A stretch of DNA of 64,000 nt from CBDBCK01 sp965203345 (GCA_965203345.1 CBDBCK010000027.1:372001-436000), one strand, 5' to 3'; counted from the stretch's first letter, positions 42,301-57,300 are shown. The notes: generated from the sequence alone by a model not told the origin. Made by a program: numbers and translations.

Positions 42301-45300
42301 GAATCTGACGACCCTTCCTCAAGGACTGTTTGCCGATCTGGGTATGCTTGAGATCCTTACCCTGCGTGAGAATGGTCTGACATCTTTGCCATCGGATGTA
42401 TTCACTGGTCTGGTCTCGCTTCAGGAACTTTTCCTGGATAATAATGGTCTGACATCTTTGCCATCGGATGTGTTCACTGGTCTGGGCTCGCTTCGGTTCC
42501 TTCTCCTGGATAATAATGGTCTGACATCTTTGCCATCGGATGTGTTCGCTGGTCTGGACTCGCTTGAGTTCCTTTTCCTGGATAATAATTCCCTGACATC
42601 TTTGCCATCGGATGTATTCACTGGTGTGAATAACCTTGCGTCCCTTCAGCTGAATAATAATGGCCTGACTACTTTGCCATCGGATGTGTTCACTGGTCTG
42701 GTCTCACTTCGGTCACTTCGCCTGAATAATAATGGTCTGACTACTTTGCCATCGGATGTGTTCACTGGTCTGGACTCGCTTGAGTTCCTTTTCCTGGATA
42801 ATAATTCCCTGACTTCTTTGCCGCCTGGTGTGATATCACCTGAACTGGAAGCGAGACTCACTTTTCTAATACTGGGTGACAATCCTTGGGCTTCTCCCCT
42901 TTCTGTATCTGACGCGAGGGTGTCTGAAGCCGCTGGTGCTGTGTCCATAACCGTTAACCTCTTGGAAAACCTGGGTTATGACCTGACGTTGTCAATCTCC
43001 ACGTCTGATGTTACTGCGACGGCAGGTTCTGACTATGTTGCGTTGTCTAATGCGTTGCTGGCGATAGGCTCTGAAGATGCAATAGCCGGCGCAATAGTAG
43101 GCACAGTTGATGTAGGTATATTGCCAGACTCTCTAGTGGAAGAGGATGAGACGTTTGAGCTGGTGTTCACAGGTGTTCCGGTGACTTATGATGGGTCTGG
43201 GCTTGTGCGCGAGTTTAGATCTGTGGTGACTATATCTAGGCCTGAACTTGTATCATTCGGTTCTGACCGTTACGAGTTAGATGAAGATGGGACAGTAGTA
43301 ATAGAAGTAACGCTGGATGGAATTCCGGGCCGTCCGCTGTCAATACCGATATTGGCTCAAGGATTGAGTCGAGATTCTGTTGAGTCGATCGTGAGTGGCG
43401 TTCCTGAGACGTTAGAGTTTGCACCTGATCAGACGGTGGCAACTTTCACATTGAGTGGTGTACAGGACATTGACATTACTGGTGAGAGATTAAGGCTGGA
43501 GTTTGGCCTGCTTCCTGCTGGTGTTTCGGGTGGTGAATTTGAGCGTGCAGAGGTGTCAATAATAGACAGCGGCTCTATAGTTTCCGTGTGCGATAGGACC
43601 CCTGAAGTTCGGGATGCGATTGTAGCGGAAACGGGTAGGAGTTGTGGTGAAGTTACCGAGACTCGACTGGCAGGGATACGCGATTTGGAGATTGAGAATA
43701 ACCCAGGCCTTACTGAACTGCAGCCTGGAGATTTCTCTGGTCTGACCGGGTTGAGATTTCTTAGTATGCAGAACAACAGACTGGCGACTTTGCCAGAGGA
43801 TCTGTTCTCTGATTCGCGCATGCTTCAGACCCTTGACCTGGAGAATAATCATCTAACGTCTTTGCCACCGGGTCTGTTATCGGGTTTGAATAATCTTACT
43901 TCCCTTGATCTGGAGGCCAATCGTCTGAAGTCTCTGCCTCCTGGTTTGATATCAGCTGAACTGGAAACGGGACTTACTATGCATCCCATGTTTGGTTTGA
44001 TTATTCTAATTCTGGCTAACAATCCTTGGGCTTCTCCCCTTGCCGTATCTGACGATAGTGTGTTTGAATACGCGGGGCCTGCATCGATAACTGTTGACCT
44101 GTTGGAAGACCTGGATTACGACCTGGAGTTGTCAGTCTCCACGGTTGATGCTACTGCGACGTCAGGTTTGGACTATGTTGCGTTGTCTGATGAGTTGCTT
44201 GCGATAGGTTCTGATGCTTTGTCCGGCACAATTGACGTGTCTATATTGCGAGACTCTCTATTGGAAGAAGATGAGACATTTGAGCTAGTGTTCGCAAATG
44301 TTCCTTTGACTTATGATGAGGCCACCAATGTACTTGTGCGCGAGTTTAGATCTACTGTGACTATATCTGACTCTGTCCTTGTATCATTCGTTGAGCCTGT
44401 CTATGATGTAGTGGCTGGGGAGCCTTTAACGGTGACAGTATCTTTGGACTCCGACCCTCTGCGGACGGTAACGATAGCTGTATCAAGTGCGGAATCGTTT
44501 GTGTCCTTGAGCAGTAGTGAGTTGGTGTTCAGGTCGGGCGGCGTTCGTACTCAGGACCTGATAGTAACGGCTTCTTCAGCAGGCACAGCAACGTTGAGCT
44601 TTACTGATCTTCCTCCAGATATAATAGCCGGGACGCCATCTACTGCGGTTATAGACGTTACCGGTAATGAACGACCTGTAGCAGATGCTGGTCCTGACCA
44701 GACAGTGGCGGAAGGCGTGTTGGTGACGTTGGACGGTAGTGGGAGTACGGATCCTGAAGGCACGGAACTGTCATATTCGTGGGTTCAGACTTCAGGTGAG
44801 ACTGTAACGCTGTCCGATTCTGCCGTTGCCCAACCTACGTTTACTTCACCGGTTGGTCTTTCAAGAGACGCGGAGCTTTTATTCTCGCTTGTTGTGACAG
44901 ATGGATTTGAACAGACAGGTGCGGTTTCCGATACAGTATTGATAACAGTTGAAGCTTCTAATCCTTCTGTGGTTGTGTCTTTCGTATCATCTGATTACGA
45001 GGTATCGGAAGGATCTTCCGTGGAGGTTCGTATAGTTCTGGACGTGGCCCCCCGTCGTTCGGTGTCTGTAAATGTAATAGCTAGCGGTTTGGGCGGAGCG
45101 ACGGAAGATGACTACCGTTTGTCCTTCACTTCATTCACCTTTGGTCCTGAAACAAGAGAAGCAACGCTTACTGTAACTGCAGTTGACGATTTGTCTGAGA
45201 ATGACGGAGAGAGGGTGTCTCTGGAGCTGATGCTGGATTCATCATCGTCGGATGTATCGTTGGGATCTCCATCAACGGAGGAAGTGTTGATACTGGACAA

Positions 45301-48300
45301 TGACGGTCCAACTGTGTCATTCGGTGCCAGTGCCTACGAACTGTTGGAAAGTGGGACTGTTGAGTTATCAGTAACGTTGGACAGAGCTTCTGGTCGCGAG
45401 TTGTCTATACCGCTATTGAGTCAAGGTTCTGGCGTGTCTGTGGTGTCTGGTGTTCCTGAGACGTTAGAGTTTGCACCTGGTCAGACGATAGCGATTTTCA
45501 CGTTGGGTGGTTTGGAAGACGTTGACACGGTTGACGAGAGCTTAACTCTGGAGTTTGGTCTTCTTCCTGTTAATGTTACTGCTGGAGAATTTCCAGGTGC
45601 GGTAGTGTCAATAATGGATAACGACTCCATACTGGATGTGTGTTCCAGGACTGAAGAAGTTCAGAATGCGATTATAGAGGCAGTTAATGGACTATCTGGC
45701 GTTACGGTTGAGAGTTGTACTGACGTTACCGAGGATCATCTGGGCCAAATAGGGAGGTTATCTATTGAAGGGACAGATGTTGTGACGCTGCAGTTTGGAG
45801 ATTTTTCCGGGCTGACTTCGTTGCAGATACTTCAGATAGGGCGCAACCAGAATCTGACGACCCTTCCTTCGGGACTGTTTGCCGATCTGGGTATGCTTCA
45901 GCTCCTTTTCCTGTCTAATAATGGTCTGACATCTTTGCCATCGGATGTATTCACTGGTCTGGGCTCGCTTCGGGAAATTTTCCTGGATAATAATGGTCTG
46001 ACATCTTTGCCATCGGATGTGTTCACTGGTCTGGGCTCGCTTCGGGTCATTTTCCTGGATAATAATGGTCTGACATCTTTGCCGCCTGGTGTATTCACTG
46101 GTCTGGGCTCGCTTCGGTTCCTTCATCTGAATGATAATTCCCTGACATCTTTGCCATCGGATGTGTTCACTGGTCTGGGCTCGCTTCGGATACTTCGCCT
46201 GAATAATAATGATCTGACATCTTTGCCGCCTGGTGTGATATCACCTGAACTGGAAGCGAGACTCGGTTTTAGTCTAGATCTGTCTAACAATCCCTGGGCT
46301 TCTCCCCTTTCTGTATCTGACGCGAGGGTGTCTGAAGCCGCTGGTTCTGTGTCCATAACCGTTAACCTCTTGGAAAACCTGGGTTACGACCTGGCGTTGT
46401 CAATCTCCACGTCTGATGTTAGTGCGACGGCAGGTTCTGACTATGTTGCGTTGTCTAATGCGTTGCTGGCGATAAGCTCTGATGCTTCAATGGGCACAGT
46501 TGCTGTGTCTATATTGCCAGACTCTCTACCTGAAGGCGATGAGACGTTTGAGCTGGTGTTCACGAACGTTCCGTTAATTTATGATGGGTCTGGGCTTGTG
46601 CGCGAGTTTAGATCTGCGGTGACTATATCTGAACCTGTCCTTGATCCAGAAGGACCCTTGGTGACTGTGTCATTCGGTGCCAGTGCCTACGAACTGTTGG
46701 AAGGCGGGACTGTTGCGTTATCAGTAACGTTGGATCGATCTTCCAGTGTCCGGTTGTCACTACCGATATTGAGTGGAGGTTCTGGCGTGTCTGTGGTGTC
46801 TGGTGTTCCTGAGACGTTAGAGTTTGCACCTGGTCAGACGATAGCGATTTTCACGTTGGGTGGTTTGGAAGACTTTAACACGGTTGACGAGAGCTTAACT
46901 CTGGAGTTTGGTCTTCTTCCTGTTGATGTTCCTGCTGGCGAATTTCCAGGTGCGGTAGTGTCAATAATGGATAACGACTCCGTACTGGGTGTGTGTTCCA
47001 GGACTGAAGAAGTTCAGAATGCGATTATAGAGGCAGTTAATGGACTAACTGGCGTTACGGTTGATAGTTGTACTGAGGTTACCGAGGATCATCTGGGCCA
47101 AATAGGGAGTTTGTCTATTGATGGGACAGAGGTTGTGACGCTGCAGTTTGGAGATTTTTCCGGGCTGACTTCGTTGCAGACACTTGAGATAAGGCGCAAC
47201 CAGAATCTGACGACCCTTCCTCAAGGACTGTTTGCCGATCTGGGTATGCTTGAGATCCTTACCCTGCGTGATAATGGTCTGACATCTTTGCCATCGGATG
47301 TATTCGCTGGTCTGGTCTCGCTTCGGGAACTTGACTTGGATAATAATGGTCTGACATCTTTGCCATCGGATGTGTTCGCTGGTCTGAATAACCTTAGGCG
47401 CCTTTTACTGGATAATAATGGTCTGGCATCTTTGCCATCGGATGTATTCGCTGGTCTGAATAACCTTGAGTTCCTTCAGCTGAATGATAATCATCTGACA
47501 TCTTTGCCATCGGATGTGTTCGCTGGTCTGAATAACCTTGAGTTCCTTCAGCTGAATAATAATCGTCTGACATCTTTGCCGCCTGGTGTGATATCACCTG
47601 AACTGGAAGCGAGACTCACTTTTCTAATACTGGGTCTCAACCCCTGGACTTCTCCTCTTTCTGTATCTGACGCGAGGGTGTCTGAAGCCGCTGGTGCTGT
47701 GTCCATAACCGTTAACCTCTTGGAAAACCTGGGTTACGACCTGGCGTTGTCAATCTCCACGTCTGATGTTAGTGCGACGGCAGGTTCTGACTATGTTGCG
47801 TTGTCTAATGCGTTGCTGGCGATAGGCTCTGAAGATGCAATAGCCGGCGCAATAGTAGGCACAGTTGCTGTGTCTATATTGCCAGATTCTGTATTGGAAG
47901 GGGATGAGACGTTTGAGCTGGTGTTCACGAACGTTCCTGTGATATATGATGAGTCCACGAATGAGCTTGTGCGCGAGTTTAGATCTGCGGTGACTATATC
48001 TGCCCCTGCCCTTGTATCATTCGGTTCAGACAGTTACACAGTAGCGGAGGGTAGAACGATAGATGTGCCGGTATCTTTGAGTGCTGACCCTCTACGAACG
48101 GTAAAGATAACTGTATCAGTGGACAATACGAATGTGTCCTTGAGCAGTACTGAGTTGGTGTTCATTTCAGGGGATGTGCGTACTCAGTTAGTGACATTAA
48201 CGGCTTCTTCAATAGGCACAGCAACGTTGAGCTTTATTGACCTTCCTCCAGATATAATAGCCGGGACGCCATCTACTGCGGCTATAGACATTACCGCTAA

Positions 48301-51300
48301 TGAACGCCCTGTGGCGGATGCTGGTCCTGACCAGACAGTGGCGGAAGGCGTGTTGGTGACGTTGGACGGTAGTGGTAGTACGGATCCTGAAGGCGGTGCC
48401 CTGTCATATTCGTGGGTTCAGGCTTCAGGTGAGACTGTAACGCTGTCCGATTCTACCGTTGCTCAACCTACGTTTACTTCACCGGTTGGTCTTTCAAGAG
48501 ACGCGGAGCTTTCGTTCTCTCTAGTTGTGACAGATGGATTTGGGCAGACAAGTGCGGTTTCGGATGCAGTATTGATAACAGTTGAAGCTTCTAATCCTTC
48601 TGTGTTTGTGTCTTTCGTATCAGATGATTACGAGGTATCGGAAGGATCTTCCGTGGGGGTTCGTATAGTTCTGGGCATGGCCCCCCGTCGTTCGGTATCG
48701 GTAAATGTACTAGCTAGCGGTTTGGGCGGAGCCACGGAAGCTGACTACCGTTTGTCCTTCACTTCATTCACCTTTGGTCCTGAAGAAAGTGAAGCAACGC
48801 TGGATGTAACTGCAGTTGAGGATTTGGTTGACGATGACGGGGAGAGGGTGTCTCTGGAGCTGATGCTGGACTCTTCATCTTCCAATGTGAATGTGTCGTT
48901 GGGATCTCCGTCAACTGAGGAAGTGTTGATACTGGATGACGACGCAGGCCCTGTGGCGGATGCTGGCCCTGACCAGACAGTGGCGGAAGGCGTGTTGGTG
49001 ACGTTAGACGGTAGTGGTAGTACGGATCCTGAAGGCGGTGCCCTGTCATATTCCTGGGTTCAGACTTCAGGTGAGACTGTAACTCTGTCCGATTCTGCCG
49101 TTGCCCAACCTACGTTTACTTCACCGGTTGGTCTTTCAAGAGACGCGGAACTTTTGTTCTCTCTAGTTGTGACAGATGACGCTGGCCAGACAAGTGCGGT
49201 TTCGGATACAGTATTGATAACAGTTGAAGCTTCTAGCCCTACTGTACTGGATGTGTGTTCCAGGACTGAAGAAGTTCAGAGTGCGATTATAGAGGTAGTT
49301 AATGGACTAGTTGGCGTTACGGTTGATAGTTGTACTGACGTTACCGAGGATCATCTGGGCCAAATAGGGTTTTTGTCTATTAGTAGGACAGATGTTGTGA
49401 CGCTGCAGGTTGGAGATTTTTCCGGGCTGACTTCGTTGCAGACACTTGAGATAAGGCGTAACCAGAATCTGGAGACCCTTCCTCAAGGACTGTTTGCCGA
49501 TCTGGGCTCGCTTCAGGAACTTCACCTGGATAATAATTCTCTGACTTCTTTGCCGCCTGGTGTGATATCACCTGAGCTGGAAGCGAGCCTCAGTATTCTA
49601 AGGCTGAATAACAACCCCTGGGCTTCTCCCCTTTCTGTATCTGACGCGAGGGTGTCTGAAGCCGCTGGTCCTGTGTCAATAACCGTTAACCTCTTGGAAA
49701 ACCTGGATTACGACCTGAGGTTGTCAGTATCTACGTCTGATGTTAGCGCGACGTCAGGTTCTGACTATGTTGCGTTGTCTAATGTGTTGCTGGCGATAGG
49801 ATCTGATGATGCAGTAACCGGCGCAATAGTAGGCACAGTTGCTGTGTCTATATTGCCAGAATTTCTACCTGAAGGCGATGAGACGTTTGAGCTGGTGTTC
49901 ACAAACGTTCCTGTGATTTATGATGAATTCACGGATGAGCTTGTGCGCGAGGTGAGATCTACGGTGACTATATCTGACTCTGATCCTGTATTTGTGTCAT
50001 TTGGCTTATCTGCTTACACAGTTGCAGAGGGCACATCTGTAGGCGTAGATGTAATTTTGAGTGGCGTCCCTGATCGTGAGATTACTCTGGATATACTGGC
50101 TCTGGATCAAGGTGGAACTGAGGAAGACGTTGACTACATTTTGTCTGTTAGCTCCGTAACGTTTGGTCCTGACATGACTATTGCAACCTTTACCCTGACG
50201 GCGTTGGTGGACGACGTGGACGATGATGATGAGAGCATTGTCCTGAGCTTTGCGGATCCGCTTCCTGCTGGTATTTCCCGCGTGTCACCATCGACTACAG
50301 AGGTGTCAATAGCTGACGATGACGATCCTACTGTGTCACTTGATGCCAGTGCCTACGAGCTGTTGGAAGGTGAGACTGTTGCAGTAACAGTAACATTGGA
50401 CAGAACTTCTAACCGCCAGTTGTCTATACCGCTATTGAGTCGAGATTCTCGCGTATCGGCTGTGTCTGGTATTCCTGAGACGTTAGAGTTTGCACCTGGG
50501 CAGATGACGTTGAGTTTCACGTTGAGTGCTTTAGAGGACTTTGACACTATAGATGATAGTTTCATTCTGGAGTTTGGCCTGCTTCCCGTTGGTGTTTCGG
50601 GTGGTGAATTTGAGCGTGCAGAGGTCTCAATAATGGATAATGACTCTATAGTTCCTGTGTGCGACAGGACCCCTGCAGTTCGGGATGCGATTATAACGGC
50701 AGTTAATTCTCTTGCCGGGATTACAGTTACGCTTTGTGATGAGGTTACCGAGGATCATCTGGCAAGCATAACAGCAAGTTTGAGTATTAGGGACCCAGAT
50801 ATTACCGAACTGCAACTTGGAGACTTCTCCGGGCTGACTTCGTTAAATGGTACTCTTACTATATTGGCAGTGCGCAACCCGAATCTGACGACTCTTCCTT
50901 CGGGACTGTTCGCCGATCTGAGGATGCTTAGCGGCCTTACCCTGAGTAATAATGGTCTGCAGTCTCTTCCTTCGGGAGTGTTCTCTGGTCTGGACTCGGT
51001 TGTCACCATTCTCCTGAATAGTAATTCTCTGACGACTTTGCCTGCGGATCTGTTATCAGGTCTGAATGCACTTAACACCATTTCTCTGAATAGTAATGCC
51101 CTGACGACTGTGCCTGCGGGTCTGTTCTCTGATTCGCCTGAGCTTGTCAACATTTTTCTGAATAGTAATGCCCTGACGACTGTGCCTGCGGATCTGTTAT
51201 CAGGTCTGAATGCACTTAACACCATTTCTCTGAATAGTAATTCTCTGACGACTGTGCCTGCGGGTCTGTTCTCTGATTCGGATAAGTTGATCACCATTCG

Positions 51301-54300
51301 CCTGCATGCTAATTCTCTGACGACTGTGCCTGCGGGTCTTTTCTCTGATTTGGATGAGCTTCAAATCCTTTACCTGCATGCTAATTCTCTGACGACTGTG
51401 CCTGCGGGTCTGTTTTCTGATTTGGATGAGCTTCAAGCCCTTACACTAGATAATAATGCTCTGAAATCTCTGCCTCCTGGTGTGATATCAGCTGAACTGG
51501 AAGCGAGACTCGGTTCTGCCCTAACTCTGGATGGCAATCCTTGGGTTCTTCCTCCTCTCCGTGCGGTATCTGGGATGAGAGTGTTTGAAGATACGAGGAC
51601 TGCGACTATAACCGTTCAGCTGTTAACGGACCTGGATTACGACCTGGAATTGTCAATCTCCACGTCTGATGTTAGTGCGACGGCAGGTTCTGACTATGTT
51701 GGGATCTCAGAAGTGTTGCTTACACTAGGATCTGAAGATGCAGTAACCGGCGCCATAGTAGGTACAGTGGATGTGAGTATATTGCCAGATTCTGTATTGG
51801 AAGAGGATGAGACGTTTGAGCTGGTGTTCATAAACGTTCCTGTGATATATGATGAGTCCACGAATGAGCTTGTGCGGGAATTTAGATCGACGGTGACTAT
51901 ATCTGACCCTGCTCTACTGGATGTGTGTTCCAGGACTGAAGAAGTTCAGAATGCGATTATAGAGGCAGTTAATGGACTTCCTGGCGTTACGGTTGATAGT
52001 TGTACTGAGGTTACCGAGGATCATCTGGGCCAAATAGGGAGTTTGTCTATTGATGGGACAGATGTTGTGACGCTGCAGTTTGGAGATTTTTCCAGGCTGA
52101 CTGGATTGGAAGAACTTACTATAACTGGCAACCAGAATCTGACGACCTTTCCTCAAGGACTGTTTGCCGATCTGGGTATGCTTGAGCGCCTTACGCTGTC
52201 TAATAATGGTCTGACATCTTTGCCATCGGACGTGTTCGCTGGTCTGGATGCGCTTGCCGGGCTTAAACTGGATGATAATGATCTGGTGTCTCTTCCTTCG
52301 GGACTGTTCTCTGGTCTGAATAACCTTGAGTTCATTCAGCTGAATGATAATCGTCTGACATCTTTGCCATCGGATGTATTCGCTGGTCTGAATAACCTTG
52401 ATTTCCTTCAGCTGAATAATAATCGTCTGACTTCTTTGCCGCCTGGTGTGATATCACCTGAACTGGAAGCGAGACTCACTTTTCTAATACTGGGTAACAA
52501 TCCTTGGGCTTCTCCTCTTTCTGTATCTGACGCGAGGGTGTCTGAAGCCTCTGGTGCTGTGTCCATAACCGTTAACCTCTTGGAAAACCTGGGTTACGAC
52601 CTGGCGTTGTCAATCTCCACGTCTGATGTTAGTGCGACGGCAGGTTCTGACTATGTTGGGATCTCAGAAGTGTTGCTTACACTAGGATCTGAAGATGCAG
52701 TAGCCGGCGCCATAGTAGGCACAGTTGATGTGTCTATATTGTCAGATTCTGTATTGGAAGAGGATGAGACGTTTGAGCTGGTGTTCACGAACGTTCCTGT
52801 GATATATGATGAATCCACGAATGAGCTTGTGCGCGAGTTTAGATCTGCGGTGACTATATCTGCCCCTCCTGCCCTTGTATCATTCGGTTCAGACAGCTAC
52901 ACAGTAGCGGAGGGTGGAACGATAGATGTGCCGGTATATTTGAGTGCTGACCCTCTACGAACGGTAAATATAACTGTATTAGTGGACAATACGAATGTGT
53001 CCTTGAGCAGTACTGAGTTGGTGTTCATTTCAGGGGATGTGCGTACTCAGTTAGTGACATTAACGGCTTCTTCAGTAGGCACAGCAACGTTGAGCTTTAT
53101 TGACCTTCCTCCAGATATAATAGCCGGGACGCCATCTACTGCGGCTATAGACATTACCGCTAATGAACGCCCTGTGGCGGATGCTGGTCCTGACCAGACA
53201 GTGGCGGAAGGCGTGTTGGTGACGTTGGACGGTAGTGGTAGTACGGATCCTGAAGGCGGTGCCCTGTCATATTCCTGGGTTCAGACTTCAGGTGAGACTG
53301 TAACGCTGTCCGATTCTACCGTTGCTCAACCTACGTTTACTTCACCGGTTGGTCTTTCAAGAGACGCGGAGTTTTCGTTCTCTCTAGTTGTGACAGATGG
53401 ATTTGGGCAGACAAGTGCGGTTTCGGATGCAGTATTGATAAAGGTTGAAGCTTCTAATCCTTTGGCGGCTGTGTCATTCGGTGCCAGTGCCTACGAACTG
53501 TTGGAAGGTGGGACTGTTGCGTTATCAGTAACGTTGGATCGATCTTCCAGTGTCCGATTGTCACTACCGATATTGAGTGGAGGTTCTGGCGTGTCTGTGG
53601 TGTCTGGTGTTCCTGAGACGTTAGAGATTGCACCTGGCCAGACAATAGCGATTTTCACGTTGGATGGTTTGGAAGACTTTGACACGGTTGACGAGAGCTT
53701 AACTCTGGAGTTTGGTCTTCTTCCTGTTGATGTTATTGCTGGCGAATTTACAGGTGCGGTAGTGTCAATAATGGATAACGACTCCATACTGGATGTGTGT
53801 TCCAGGACTGAAGAAGTTCAGAATGCGATTATAAGTGCAGTTAATGGACTAACTGGCGTTACGGTTGATAGTTGTACTGAGGTTACCGAGGATCATCTGG
53901 GCCAAATAGGGAGTTTGTCTATTGATGGGACAGATGTTGTGACGCTGCAGGTTGGAGATTTTTCCGGGCTGACTTCGTTGCAGACACTTGAGATAAGGCG
54001 TAACCAGAATCTGACGACCCTTCCTCAAGGACTGTTTGCCGATCTGGGTATGCTTGAGATCCTTACCCTGCGTGAGAATGGTCTGACATCTTTGCCATCG
54101 GATGTATTCACTGGTCTGGGCTCGCTTCAGGAACTTTTCCTGGATAATAATGGTCTGACATCTTTGCCATCGGATGTGTTCACTGGTCTGGGCTCGCTTC
54201 AGTTCCTTCTCCTGGATAATAATGGTCTGACATCTTTGCCATCGGATGTGTTCACTGGTCTGGGCTCGCTTCGGTTCCTTCTCCTGGATAATAATGGTCT

Positions 54301-57300
54301 GACATCTTTGCCATCGGATGTATTCACTGGTGTGAATAACCTTGAGTCCCTTCAGCTGAATAATAATGGTCTGACTACTTTGCCATCGGATGTGTTCACT
54401 GGTCTGGTCTCACTTCGGTCACTTCGCCTGAATAATAATGGTCTGACTACTTTGCCATCGGATGTGTTCACTGGTCTGGACTCGCTTGAGTTCCTTTTCC
54501 TGGATAATAATTCCCTGACATCTTTGCCGCCTGGTGTGATATCACCTGAACTGGAAGCGAGACTCACTAATCTAATGCTGGGTAACAATCCTTGGGCTTC
54601 TCCCCTTGCCGTATCTGACGATAGTGTGTTTGAATACGCGGGGCCTGCATCCATAACTGTTGACCTGTTGGAAGACCTGGATTACGACCTGGAGTTGTCA
54701 GTCTCCACGGTTGATGCTACTGCGACGTCAGGTTTGGACTATGTTGCGTTGTCTGATGAGTTGCTTGCGATAGGTTCTGATGCTTTGTCCGGCACAATTG
54801 ATGTGTCTATATTGCGAGACTCTCTATTGGAAGAAGATGAGACATTTGAGGTGGTGTTCGCAAACGTTCCTTTGACTTATGATGAGGCCACCAATGTACT
54901 TGTGCGCGAGGTTAGATCTACGGTGACTATATCTGACTCTGTCCTTGTATCATTCGTTGAGCCTGTCTATGATGCAGTGGCTGGGGAGCCTTTAACGGTG
55001 ACAGTATCTTTGGACTCCGACCCTCTGCGGACGGTAACGATAGCTGTATCAAGTGCGGAATCGTTTGTGTCCTTGAGCAGTAGTGAGTTGGTGTTCAGGT
55101 CGGGCGGCGTTCGTACTCAGGACCTGATAGTAACGGCTTCTTCAGCAGGCACAGCAACGTTGAGCTTTACTGATCTTCCTCCAGATATAATAGCCGGGAC
55201 GCCATCTACGGCGGTTATAGATATTACCGGTAATGAACGCCCTGTAGCAGATGCTGGTCCTGACCAGACAGTGGCGGAAGGCGTGTTGGTGACGTTGGAC
55301 GGTATTGGGAGTACGGATCCTGAAGGCACGGAACTGTCATATTCGTGGGTTCAGACTTCAGGTGAGACTGTAACGCTGTCGGATTCTGCCGTTGCCCAAC
55401 CTACGTTTACTTCACCGGTTGGTCTTTCAAGAGACGCGGAGCTTTCGTTCTCTCTTGTTGTGACAGATGGATTTGGGCAGATAAGTGCCTCGGATACGGT
55501 ATTGATAACAGTTGAAGCGTCCAATCCTTCTGTGGTTGTGTCTTTCGTACCAGATGATTACGAGGTATCGGAAGGATCTTCCGTGGAGGTTCGTATAGTT
55601 CTGGACGTGGCCCCCCGTCGTTCGGTGTCTGTAAATGTACTAGCTAGCGGTTTGGGCGGAGCGACGGAAGATGACTACCGTTTGTCCTTCACTTCATTCA
55701 CGTTTGGTCCTGAAACAAGAGAAGTAACGCTTACTGTAACTGCAGTTGACGATTTGTCTGAGGATGACGGAGAGAGCGTGTCTCTGGAGCTGATGCCGGA
55801 TTCATCATCGTCGGATGTATCGTTGGGATCTCCATCAACGGAGGAAGTGTTGATACTGGACAATGACGGTCCAACTGTGTCATTTGGTGCCAGTGCCTAC
55901 GAGCTGTTGGAAGGTGGGACTGTTGAGTTATCAGTAACGTTGGACAGAGCTTCTGGTCGCGAGTTGTCTATACCGCTATTGAGTCAAGGTTCTGGTGTGT
56001 CGGTCGTGACTGGTGTTCCTGAGACGTTAGAGTTTGCACCTGGTCAGACGATAACGACTTTCACGTTGAGGAGTTTAGATGACTTGAACTTCACCGATGA
56101 GATCTTAACACTGGAGTTTGGTCCGCTTCCTGTTGGTGTTTCGGGTGGCGCATTTACGCGTGCAGTGGTGTCAATAGCGGACAACGATCCTATATTTAAT
56201 GTGTGCGACAGGACCCCCGAAGTTCGGGATGCGATTATCGAGGTAGTTAATAGGAGTTGTGGTGAAGTTACGAAGGGTGATCTGAGCCGAATAAGGTTGT
56301 TGGAGATTGAGGAAACAGACGTTATTGAACTACAGGTTGGAGACTTCTCCGAACTGACTTTGTTGGGTGAACTTAATATAACGGGCAACCCGAATCTAAG
56401 TTCTCTTCCTTCGGGACTGTTCTCTGGTCTGAATGTGCTTTTCAACCTTAATCTGAGTAGTAATGCTCTGACGACTTTGTCATCGGACGTGTTCTCTGAT
56501 CTGGATGTACTTTCCTCCCTTGAGCTGGGTGGTAATGGTCTGACGTCTTTGCCTCCGGATATATTCTCTGATCTGGGTGTACTTCGTAACCTTGAGCTGA
56601 ATGGTAATGGTTTGACATCTTTGCCTCCGGATCTGTTCTCTGCTCTTATTGTGCTTCGTAACCTTGACCTGAGTGGCAATGTTCTGGAGTCTTTGCCTCC
56701 GGATGTGTTCTCTGCTCTGACTGTGCTTCGTAACCTTGACCTGAGTGGCAATGTTCTGGAGTCTTTGCCTCCGGATCTGTTTTCTGCTCTGACTGTGCTT
56801 ACCTTCCTTGACCTAAGTGGCAATGTTCTGAAGTCTTTGCCTCCCGGTTTGATACCAGCTGAACAGGAAGAGAGCCTCGGCTCTGAACTAAATCTGGCTG
56901 ACAATCCCTGGATTTCTTCTCCCCTTGGCGTATCTGAAGTGAGAGTGTTTGAAGATGTGGGGGCTGTGTCCATAACCGTTCAGTTGTTGACAGATTTGGG
57001 TTACGACCTGGAGTTGTCAGTATCCACGTCTGATGTTAGTGCGACGTCAGGTTCTGACTATGTTGCGTTGTCTAATGCGTTGCTGGGGATAGGATCTGAA
57101 GATGCAGTAACCGGTGCAATAATAGGTACAGTTGATGTGTCTATATTGCCAGACTCTCTGTTGGAAGGCGATGAGACGTTTGAGCTAGTGTTCACAAACG
57201 TTCCGGTGATTTATGACGGGTCTAGCCTTGTGCGCGAGATTAGATCTACGGTGACTATATCTGACTCTGATACTGTCCTTGTATCATTCGGTTCAGACAG

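Noticed and set aside
33482..54595. Diversity-generating retroelement as the source of LRR variation
   Set aside because: No reverse transcriptase, template repeat or adenine-biased variable positions are visible in the window. Recombination among repeats explains the pattern as seen; a distant element cannot be excluded.
56044..56973. Long antisense open frames, up to 309 codons, throughout 9-64 kb
   Set aside because: They mirror the repeats of the + strand gene: Arg/Ser-rich strings such as RPENRSGGKDSRTLPLRSR recur wherever LRRs occur. They have no ribosome binding sites or domains. They are shadows of biased, periodic coding sequence.
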